NCBI RefSeq assembly: GCF_001423585.1
Contig: NZ_LMOP01000001.1
Location: 558,001-622,000, forward strand
Source: Xanthomonas sp. Leaf148
GTDB lineage: Bacteria; Pseudomonadota; Gammaproteobacteria; Xanthomonadales; Xanthomonadaceae
Direction of reading: 5' to 3'
DNA length: 64,000 bases
The position numbers were made by a program, and so were the translations under genes. Of this stretch, positions 57,945 through 64,000 are shown piece after piece. The notes under the pieces were generated by a model. The model was given only the letters and a program-made list of their open reading frames with translations. It did not search any database and was not told the DNA's origin. The first letter of the stretch is position 1. Every line of letters starts with the position of its first letter.

Positions 57945-58742
57945 TCAGATCGCTTGCCAGGCATGGGTTTGCAGGGCCCGCTCCAGCAGCGGCAACTGTG
58001 CGGCATGCGGCCCCCAACGCGCCGGCCCCAGCGCCACGATGGCCTGCTGGCCACGCGCGTTGCAGGCGAATGCGCCATCGAAGCGGTTCAGCTCGCTGAA
58101 CTCCACCGGGCGACTGACCTGCGTGACGCCCAGCGTTTTCAGGCCGGACTGCAGCAACTGCTGCCGGGTGCCCAACAGCGACGCCCCTTGCGGCCAGACC
58201 AACCCGCCGCGCTCCCACAGCCCCAGATTCCAGAACGCCCCCTCCAGCACCCTGCCCTGACGGTCCTGCAGCACGACATCGTCATGGTCGGCCTGCATGG
58301 CCAGCCGGCGCAGATGCAACAGCGGGAACGTGCCGACATGCTTGAGTTCCGGCCGCTCGCGCACGTAATCGGTGACCTGCACGCGGAGCCCGGTCTCGGG
58401 CATGTCCGCCGGCGGCGAGATGGCGACCAGCACATCCAGCGCGACTTCGCGCAACGGGTTGCGAAAATCGTAGTCGGGCGCGAACACGGTGACGCGCAGA
58501 CTGGCATCGACCATGGCCGATGCCACCAGCGCAGCGTGCAACTGCGCTCGCAGCTGGTCCGCTTCCAGTTCCTGCCCGAACAGCGCGCGGCTGCCCTCTT
58601 GGAGGCGCTGCAGATGCAGATCCAACCCCAGCGCTGCTCCGTTGCGCACCTGCAACGTGGTGAAGTGGCCGTAGTTGATCAGCGCGGCGGCACCGAGCTG
58701 TTGCGCGCTCGCCGGCGCGCCGTTGCAGAAGATCAGCGACAT
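57945..58742 (-). CDS. Class IV PLP aminotransferase (aminodeoxychorismate lyase, PabC type)
   Basis: 265-residue D-amino-acid transaminase-fold enzyme. Features are [47 protein letters not shown] with the likely PLP lysine in ELKHV, and [15 protein letters not shown], the family's E...N.F/W pattern. The size and form fit PabC-like proteins, which make 4-aminobenzoate for folate, but branched-chain or D-Ala transaminases share the fold. Its start overlaps the previous gene's stop by 10 bases, so it is coupled to the nitronate monooxygenase-like gene. Confidence 0.8.
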   Translation of the reverse strand: MSLIFCNGAPASAQQLGAAALINYGHFTTLQVRNGAALGLDLHLQRLQEGSRALFGQELEADQLRAQLHAALVASAMVDASLRVTVFAPDYDFRNPLREVALDVLVAISPPADMPETGLRVQVTDYVRERPELKHVGTFPLLHLRRLAMQADHDDVVLQDRQGRVLEGAFWNLGLWERGGLVWPQGASLLGTRQQLLQSGLKTLGVTQVSRPVEFSELNRFDGAFACNARGQQAIVALGPARWGPHAAQLPLLERALQTHAWQAI

Positions 58743-59824
58743 AGCAGTGCCTGCGCCTGCGTCCACCACTGCGTGACCAGCTCACCGGCCGGCTGCACTG
58801 GCGCCATCCACGCCGATTGGCCCGCCCAGGCCTGCATCGACGCCAGACGGTTGTCGCGCGCTGCCGCCTGGCGCATCGGCGCAGTCAAGCCGCGCTGCAC
58901 CGGATACGGCGCCGGCGGCGCTGCATCCGCAGCCGCCGCCGCACGCACATAAGGCGTGAGCAATGCCTGTCCCAGGCGACCTGAAAACGCGCGGGTTGGC
59001 TGGGTGTGTTCCGGCTCGGCGGCCGCAAGCGCATCGGCCCAGGCGCTGGGCAGTGCTGCTTCGGGCGTGCGCAGCAGGCCGGTGCCGATCTGCACCGCGC
59101 TGGCGCCCAGCGTCAGAGCCGCGGCAATGCCGCGCGCATCGGCGATACCACCAGCAGCGATGACCGGAATCTCCAGCCGATCGACAAGCCGCGGCAGCAA
59201 CGCGAACAACCCGGTCATCTGCTGCGCTGCCTGACTGGCATCGAACGCGCCGCGATGGCCGCCGGCTTCAGCACCTTGCGCAACCACCGCGTCGGCACCG
59301 GCAGCCTGCGCCGCACGCGCTTCCTCCAGGGTGGTGACGCAGGCGAACCAGGCGATGCCGGCCGCCTTCAGCCGCGCGACCTGGTCGGGCCGGAACACCC
59401 CCATGATCGAGGAGGCCACCGCCGGGCGCGCGTCGAGCAAGGCCTCGAACTGTGCATCGAAGTCGGCTGGGGTGGCATCGCCTGCGGTCTCGGCCACCGG
59501 CGGGCCCCACTGCGCAAGAAACCCGCGCAGCCGCGCTTCTGCCTCTGCATCGCGCACAGGCGCCGGATCGGGAATCCACAGATTGACCTGCGCAGGCCCG
59601 GCACTCGCTTCACCAAATGCGGCCATCCACGCAACGATGTCCTGCGGCTGCGATAACACCGCCCCCATCGCGCCCATACCACCCGCATTGGCGACAGCGA
59701 CCGACAGCGGCACCGGGCAAGCGCCGGCCATGGGGCTGAGCAGGATCGGGACGCGCAAGCCAAAGCGCTCGCAGAAAGCGTCGACGCTTGAGTACGGGCC
59801 ATCCAACGCGAGCGACTGTGTCAT
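58733..59824 (-). CDS. Nitronate monooxygenase-like FMN protein (NPD family)
   Basis: 363-residue TIM-barrel flavoprotein. It has PILLSPMAGACPVPLSVAVANAGGMGAMGA, the FMN/active-site segment GADAVVAQGAEAGGHRGAF with the conserved His, VIAAGGIADARGIAAALTLGASAVQIGTGLL, all typical of 2-nitropropane dioxygenase-like enzymes. The ATG at 59824 (MTQSLALDGP) is appropriate; the open frame upstream extends into the ankyrin gene's frame. It sits between the ankyrin gene (7-base gap) and pabC-like gene (overlap). Confidence 0.87.
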   Translation of the reverse strand: MTQSLALDGPYSSVDAFCERFGLRVPILLSPMAGACPVPLSVAVANAGGMGAMGAVLSQPQDIVAWMAAFGEASAGPAQVNLWIPDPAPVRDAEAEARLRGFLAQWGPPVAETAGDATPADFDAQFEALLDARPAVASSIMGVFRPDQVARLKAAGIAWFACVTTLEEARAAQAAGADAVVAQGAEAGGHRGAFDASQAAQQMTGLFALLPRLVDRLEIPVIAAGGIADARGIAAALTLGASAVQIGTGLLRTPEAALPSAWADALAAAEPEHTQPTRAFSGRLGQALLTPYVRAAAAADAAPPAPYPVQRGLTAPMRQAAARDNRLASMQAWAGQSAWMAPVQPAGELVTQWWTQAQALLCR

Positions 59825-59831
59825 GACACCC

Positions 59832-60659
59832 TCAGCGATAGCCTTCGAGCAGTTGCACGATCCTGGGCCACTGCATCTGTCGCGCCAGGTCCAGCGCGGT
59901 GTTTCCCGAGGGCGTGCGTAGCGACGCATCGGCGCCGTGCTTGAGCAACAGCGAGACCGGCTGATAATTACCGGCCAGGGCATCGCGCTGCAACAGCGTC
60001 CAGCCAGCGTCGTCGCGGAAATGCACCATGTCGGGCTGATCGCGCAGGCCCTGATCGAACTTGGCACCCATGTTCTCGCTCATCGGGTGCTCGCACTCCG
60101 ATGGGTCCTGCTGCGCTGCGGTGGGCTGAGCCGGCTTGCTGCCGAACAGCTTGCCGAACAAGCCGCTTTTGCGCTCCTGAACGCGCGCAGGCACCAGGCG
60201 CACGGCACCCGGACCACCGAAATCCAGGCCCCACGCGGCATCGTGTTCGGCGCGTTCGTCCTGCGGCATCGCGCGACGCATCGCATCGATGGTGTGGCCG
60301 CCGTAAGCCAGCCCATCGATGACATACATCCAGTCTTCCAGTTCGCCGATCGGCGCAGAGACGGCGTCGCCGGCGGCCAGCTCCGAGATCCATGCCGGGT
60401 CGTTGAGCAGGCTGCCGGACAGCTGCTCGCCATCGAACTGCACGTCCGATACCCACATGTGCTCGTGTGACGGCGCACCAACTGCGGATGCGTCGGTGGC
60501 AAACGGTAACTTGATCGCTGCCAGGGACAACGCCGGCACGATCCGACGATATTCCCAGGACAGCTCACGCCAGAAAAACTTGAACGTCGCGCGTGCATCG
60601 ACATACGCCGCCAACATCGCAGCGTCGTCCTGGGCGGGATACATACGGCTTTCTGTCAC
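59832..60659 (-). CDS. DUF2314-like protein with C-terminal ankyrin repeats
   Basis: 275-residue protein. The N-terminal half has YVDARATFKFFWRELSWEYRRIVPAL, EHMWVSDV and the D/G-rich GDAVSAPIGELEDWMYV, as in DUF2314 proteins. The C-terminus has ankyrin repeats (DDAGWTLLQRDALAGNYQPVSLLLKHGADASLRTPSGNTALDLAR). Role unknown; ankyrins suggest protein binding. First gene of a probable three-gene unit with the NPD and pabC-like genes. Confidence 0.8.
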   Translation of the reverse strand: MTESRMYPAQDDAAMLAAYVDARATFKFFWRELSWEYRRIVPALSLAAIKLPFATDASAVGAPSHEHMWVSDVQFDGEQLSGSLLNDPAWISELAAGDAVSAPIGELEDWMYVIDGLAYGGHTIDAMRRAMPQDERAEHDAAWGLDFGGPGAVRLVPARVQERKSGLFGKLFGSKPAQPTAAQQDPSECEHPMSENMGAKFDQGLRDQPDMVHFRDDAGWTLLQRDALAGNYQPVSLLLKHGADASLRTPSGNTALDLARQMQWPRIVQLLEGYR

Positions 60660-60707
60660 GGTTACCTCGACTAAGAGCCGGCAACAAAACTACTTCACGC
60701 CAGTCTA

Positions 60708-60873
60708 CTGCAGGCCGGCTGATCTACTGTCTGGCTGCAGGGCCCTTGCGCGCCCACCATCGCGGGACACGCTGCAAGGACGTCCTTGTAAGCGCTTACG
60801 CGGCATCCATGCCGCGTAAGGTCCCGCAACGGTGGGCGGGCAAGGACTGGTCGAGATAGTCGGTGCGCATACT
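60708..60873 (-). repeat. Fold-back intergenic repeat, copy B
   Basis: Inverted copy of the unit at 11775-11940. Read on the minus strand it has the same outer arms (CTTGCCCGCCCACC / GGTGGGCGCGCAAG), the GCGGGAC/GTCCCGC pair and the inner hairpin CTTACGCGGCAT / ATGCCGCGTAAG. Confidence 0.75.
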
Positions 60874-60904
60874 TTTGAACAAAGCAACCGACCAACTTTC
60901 TGGT

Positions 60905-61015
60905 GCGGTGCCCTCGCCGCTTGCGGGACCGTGTGGCGGCATGGATGCTGCCACCGAGCCCCCAGGGACGGGTTTACGGCGTGTCCCGCGAGCGGTGAGG
61001 ACACTGCGCCCTCGA
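60905..61015 (+). repeat. Diverged fold-back repeat next to copy B
   Basis: Same plan as copies A and B but different stems: CTCGCCGCTTGCGGGACCGT and GTGTCCCGCGAGCGGTGAGG pair as the outer arms, with an inner GGCGGCATGGATGCTGCC hairpin. The shared GCATGGATGC centre and the GGCGTGTCCCGCGA right arm link it to the same family. Confidence 0.6.
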
Positions 61016-61132
61016 CCCACGCAGCGTTTGATATGGACCTCTGACTGCATCCACGCAATCGCACCTGCATCTGCGCGATGCCCTACATTGCCAGTGCGGC
61101 GCCGCACTGGCCGCGTCAGCGCATCACTGACC

Positions 61133-62509
61133 TCAACGGAACGGCATGCCGCCGCGGCCGCCCATGGCGCCCATCATGCCCTTCATGTTGCGCATCAGGC
61201 CCTTCATGCCGCCGCCGGCCAGCTTGCCCATCATCTTTTCCATCTGCTGGTACTGCTTCATCAGCTTGTTGACGTCGGCCGGCAACATGCCCGAGCCACG
61301 CGCGATGCGGGCGCGGCGCGAGCCGTTGAGCAGGGCCGGGTTACGGCGCTCTTTCTTGGTCATCGAATTGATGATGGCGATCATGCGCGGCACTTCCTTG
61401 CCGGTGACCTGCTGCTTGACGTTGTCCGGGATCTGGCCCATGCCCGGCAGCTTGTCCATCAGCCCATGGATACCGCCCATGTTCTGCATCTGCTCGAGCT
61501 GTTCTTTCATGTCGTTGAGGTCGAACTTCTTGCCCTTGGCGACCTTGGCGGCGAGCTTGGCGGCCTTTTCCTGATCGACGCTCTGCTCGACCTGTTCCAC
61601 CAGCGACAGCACGTCGCCCATGTCCAGGATGCGGCTGGCCACACGGTCCGGATGGAATACGTCCAGGCCGTCGGTCTTTTCGCCGGTACCGACAAACTTG
61701 ATCGGCTTGCCGGTGATGTAGCGCACGCTCAGTGCGGCACCGCCGCGGGCATCGCCGTCGGTCTTGGTCAGCACCACGCCGGTCAGCGGCAGCGCCTCAC
61801 CGAACGCCTTGGCGGTGTTGGCCGCGTCCTGGCCGGTCATGGCATCGACCACGAACAGGGTTTCGGTGGGATTGATCGCGGCGTGCAAGGCCTTGATCTC
61901 GTCCATCATCGCTTGATCGATCGCCAGACGGCCGGCGGTATCGACCAGCAGCACGTCGGCGAAGGACTTGCGCGCGTCGCTGATGGCCGCGCGCACGATG
62001 TCGACCGGCTTCTGCGAGGCATCGGAGGGGAAGAACAGCACGCCGACCTGTTCGGCCAGGGTCTTGAGCTGCTCGATCGCGGCCGGGCGATAAACGTCGG
62101 CCGAGACCACCATGACCTTTTTCTTGCGCTTTTCCTTCAAGTGCTTGGCGAGCTTGCCGACCGTGGTGGTCTTGCCCGCACCCTGCAGGCCCGCCATCAG
62201 GATGATGGCCGGCGCCGGCACGTTGAGGTTGAGGTCGGCAGCGGCGGCACCCATCACGGCGGTGAGCTCGTCACGCACGATCTTGATCAGCGCCTGGCCC
62301 GGGGTCAGCGACTTGAGCACTTCCTGGCCGACCGCACGCACCTTGATGCGCTCGATCAGCGCCTGCACCACCGGCAATGCGACGTCGGCTTCGAGCAGTG
62401 CGATGCGCACTTCACGGGTGGCTTCGCGGATGTTTTCCTCGGTCAGGCGGCCGCGTCCGCGCAGGCGCTCCATGGTGCCGGAGAGACGTTGGGTTAGGGA
62501 CTCGAACAT
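61133..62509 (-). CDS. ffh: Signal recognition particle protein Ffh
   Basis: SRP54 GTPase of 458 residues that delivers nascent inner-membrane proteins to FtsY. The N domain (MFESLTQRLSGTMERLRGRGRLTEENIREATREVR) is followed by the G domain with GLQGAGKTTT, DTAGRL and TKTDGDARGGAALS, and the methionine-rich M domain (MQNMGGIHGLMDKLPGMG, RARIARGSGMLPADVNKLMKQYQQMEKMM). The ATG at 62509 is the standard start. Confidence 0.97.
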   Translation of the reverse strand: MFESLTQRLSGTMERLRGRGRLTEENIREATREVRIALLEADVALPVVQALIERIKVRAVGQEVLKSLTPGQALIKIVRDELTAVMGAAAADLNLNVPAPAIILMAGLQGAGKTTTVGKLAKHLKEKRKKKVMVVSADVYRPAAIEQLKTLAEQVGVLFFPSDASQKPVDIVRAAISDARKSFADVLLVDTAGRLAIDQAMMDEIKALHAAINPTETLFVVDAMTGQDAANTAKAFGEALPLTGVVLTKTDGDARGGAALSVRYITGKPIKFVGTGEKTDGLDVFHPDRVASRILDMGDVLSLVEQVEQSVDQEKAAKLAAKVAKGKKFDLNDMKEQLEQMQNMGGIHGLMDKLPGMGQIPDNVKQQVTGKEVPRMIAIINSMTKKERRNPALLNGSRRARIARGSGMLPADVNKLMKQYQQMEKMMGKLAGGGMKGLMRNMKGMMGAMGGRGGMPFR

Positions 62510-62767
62510 GCGCAAAGGACCGCGTAAGGGGAAACGGGCACCGATTATAGCGGCACAGGCCAACCGACCGCCCCGCCGCCCGCCCAGCGAAGCCAGACCA
62601 GGAAGAAGTCGCCCCAACACTCGGCAATGTGCAGAGCCAACCCGCGCGCCAGCGCAGCCAGCGCCAGGAACGGCAGCTGCAGCGCCGACCGGCAAGTCTC
62701 CCTTACCCGCTCGTGCGCCGGCCCACCTGGCCAGCCCACCTCCAGCCCCGCAGCTCGCAACCCTGCT

Positions 62768-62822
62768 TTCCCGATTCCCGATTCCCGATTCCCGATTCCC
62801 GATTCACCAATCCCGACTCCCC
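62768..62822. repeat. Short tandem repeat of ATTCCCG
   Basis: Four consecutive CCCGATT heptamers (about 62770-62804) followed by ACCAATCCCGACTCC, between ffh and ypjD. The heptamer number could vary between strains; it is intergenic, so not a coding phase switch. Confidence 0.75.
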
Positions 62823-62847
62823 GCCGCCAATATGCGAAACTTCCACG

Positions 62848-63639
62848 ATGACAATCGTTCTCATCGCGTTCGCCTTGTATCTGCTGGCCGCGGCGCTGCT
62901 CACCCAGGCGGTGCTGCGCGATGGCAACCAGGCCCCTGCGCGCTGGCTGGCACCGGCACTTGCCGCCGTTGCATTGCACGCCGGGTATCACGTGCTGGTG
63001 GCGTTCCGCACAGCAGGCGGGCCGGACATGCATTTCTTTGCGGCGCTGTCGCTGTGTGGCCTTGGCATGGCCGCGCTAACGGCGGTGTTCGGCGGCCGCG
63101 GGCGGATGGCGGCGGTGGGCGTCGTGGTGTTTCCGCTGTCGGCGATCCTGCTGGCCAGTTATCACGCCTACGGCCACGAACCGAGCGCGGACCTGGGCTG
63201 GCGGCTGGAGTTGCACGCCTGGATGGCTTTGCTGGCCTACGCCACCCTGGGCATCGCCGCGCTGCTGGCGATCATGCTGTGGCTGCAGGAGCGTGCGCTG
63301 CGGCGGCGCGACTTCCACACCTGGCTACGTGCGCTACCGCCGTTGACCGAGCTGGAAACCTTGTTGTTCCGCACGATCACGGTCGGCTTCGTGTTGCTGA
63401 GCCTGACCCTACTGACCGGGCTGCTGTTCGTGCAGGACTTCCTGGCGCAGAGGCTGTTGCACAAGACCGTGCTCAGCATCCTGTCGTGGATCGTGTTCGG
63501 CGCGCTATTGATCGGCCGCTGGCGCAATGGCTGGCGCGGCAGCAAGGCGGTGCATTGGACGCTGACAGCGATGGCGCTGCTGGTGCTGTCGTTCTTCGGC
63601 AGCAAGTTCGTGATCGAGCTGGTGCTGGGGCCGCGTTGA
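62848..63639 (+). CDS. YpjD/CcsA-family inner-membrane protein
   Basis: 263-residue polytopic protein with about eight hydrophobic segments, resembling the cytochrome c assembly family (HemX/CcsA-like, e.g. E. coli YpjD). Recognisable motifs are LHAWMALLAYATLGIAALLAIMLWLQERALRRR and the C-terminal HKTVLSILSWIVFGALLIGRWRNGWRGSKAVHWTL. The ATG at 62848 (MTIVLIAFAL) gives an immediate first membrane segment. It is divergent from ffh, the usual ffh-ypjD neighbourhood of gammaproteobacteria. Confidence 0.88.
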   Translation: MTIVLIAFALYLLAAALLTQAVLRDGNQAPARWLAPALAAVALHAGYHVLVAFRTAGGPDMHFFAALSLCGLGMAALTAVFGGRGRMAAVGVVVFPLSAILLASYHAYGHEPSADLGWRLELHAWMALLAYATLGIAALLAIMLWLQERALRRRDFHTWLRALPPLTELETLLFRTITVGFVLLSLTLLTGLLFVQDFLAQRLLHKTVLSILSWIVFGALLIGRWRNGWRGSKAVHWTLTAMALLVLSFFGSKFVIELVLGPR

Positions 63640-64000
63640 TGGCGGTGGGCGTGCAACGGTCTCGCACGTCATCAGGGCGGGACGCACGCCGAAGGTGTTA
63701 CGACGTGGGTCACTGCACGTTGGTGCCAACGAAGTAAACATCGGGCGTCTGCGCTAATACGCGGGCGATGCGCTTCAGAGCGCAGGCTAGGAATTGCCTT
63801 GCCACTGCGGCGTTTATCAACCGTCAGGCTGACCTGACTGCTGTGTGGATCGGCGTGCAGTGTGCGCCTGCCGATGTCGCCGCGTCGCTTGCGCCCAGCT
63901 GCGTCGCTTGCGCCCAGCTCACGAGCGCACTCCATGCTTGCGCGGTGACCAGACGCAGCAACGCCTGTTTCCAGCAGCGGCCGCGCAGCTCCATCGCCTC
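63640..64000. other. Right-end region without supported gene
   Basis: No convincing gene. It contains a perfect 18-bp direct repeat CGTCGCTTGCGCCCAGCT (about 63884-63919). A minus-strand open frame enters from the right edge and reads ELRGRCWKQALLRLVTAQAW, too short to identify; it could be the end of a gene lying beyond the window. Confidence 0.4.

Larger units (their letters stand above)
60660..61132. other. Repeat-rich region between the ankyrin gene and ffh
   Basis: About 470 bases with no supported gene, composed largely of two fold-back repeats (60708-60873 and 60905-61015). Confidence 0.6.

Noticed and set aside
60660..61015. Possible CRISPR-like repetition between the ankyrin gene and ffh
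   Set aside because: There are no regularly spaced identical repeats; the repetition is explained by two fold-back units.
61133..62695. Longer Ffh start upstream of 62509
   Set aside because: Residues before MFESLTQRLS are not conserved Ffh sequence and overlap the repeat-bearing promoter region.
63672..63935. Minus-strand open frame at the right edge
   Set aside because: No ribosome site or recognisable motif; overlaps a direct repeat and competing frames.

Overview
The window looks like a chromosomal segment of a Xanthomonas species. The base composition is high-GC, and several signatures fit the genus: an rpoE-rseA-mucD-lepA-lepB-rnc-era string, a galactan-scavenging TonB receptor/GH53/GH2 locus, IS elements resembling those known from Xanthomonas, and interspersed intergenic repeats. 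The species cannot be fixed from the sequence alone.

Layout. (1) 8-8071, minus strand: envelope-stress sigma factor rpoE, anti-sigma rseA and protease mucD, followed by lepA, lepB, a DUF4845 protein, rnc and era. (2) 8307-11438: a fused fatty-acid beta-oxidation enzyme (+) and a CDF metal exporter (-), facing each other. (3) 12034-17749, minus: a valine/isobutyrate catabolic operon (mmsA, acyl-CoA dehydrogenase, enoyl-CoA hydratase, 3-hydroxyisobutyryl-CoA hydrolase, mmsB) with a divergent XRE/short-chain-acyl regulator at 17884. (4) 19640-26550, plus: TonB-dependent receptor, GH53 endo-galactanase and GH2 beta-galactosidase, a plausible beta-1,4-galactan uptake and degradation system. (5) 26551-36054: an accessory island with a frameshifted IS3-family element, an AT-rich stretch carrying two orphan secreted/membrane genes, an IS5-type element inserted in a decayed aminotransferase gene, a decayed copy of a small local gene, a GH29 alpha-fucosidase, and IS remnants. 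(6) 36351-38615: a chemoreceptor. (7) 38724-45172, minus: a tightly packed six-gene cluster (VOC dioxygenase-like protein, tryptophan 2,3-dioxygenase-like protein, FAD monooxygenase, class V PLP enzyme, SDR, class I/II aminotransferase) that looks like a small-molecule pathway built on tryptophan or a related aromatic. (8) 46117-63639: housekeeping genes (mutS, DUF937 protein, katG, hslR-like, MATE pump, rplS-trmD-rimM-rpsP, pabC-like, nitronate monooxygenase-like, DUF2314/ankyrin protein, ffh, ypjD-like).

The most interesting items are the tryptophan-dioxygenase cluster, whose SDR has lost the usual catalytic Tyr and whose promoter region holds an 18-bp palindrome; the dead second copies of two nearby genes in the island, one split by an IS with a visible 6-bp target duplication; and a family of about 140-bp repeats with GAGCNGCTAAC-type inverted ends that begin directly after stop codons. 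A second repeat family (long fold-back units) is nested in a 461-bp composite element and recurs near 60.7 kb.

Limits: all functional calls are from reading translated sequence and motifs; no database search was run. IS and family names are recognitions from memory. Repeat boundaries are from visual alignment.
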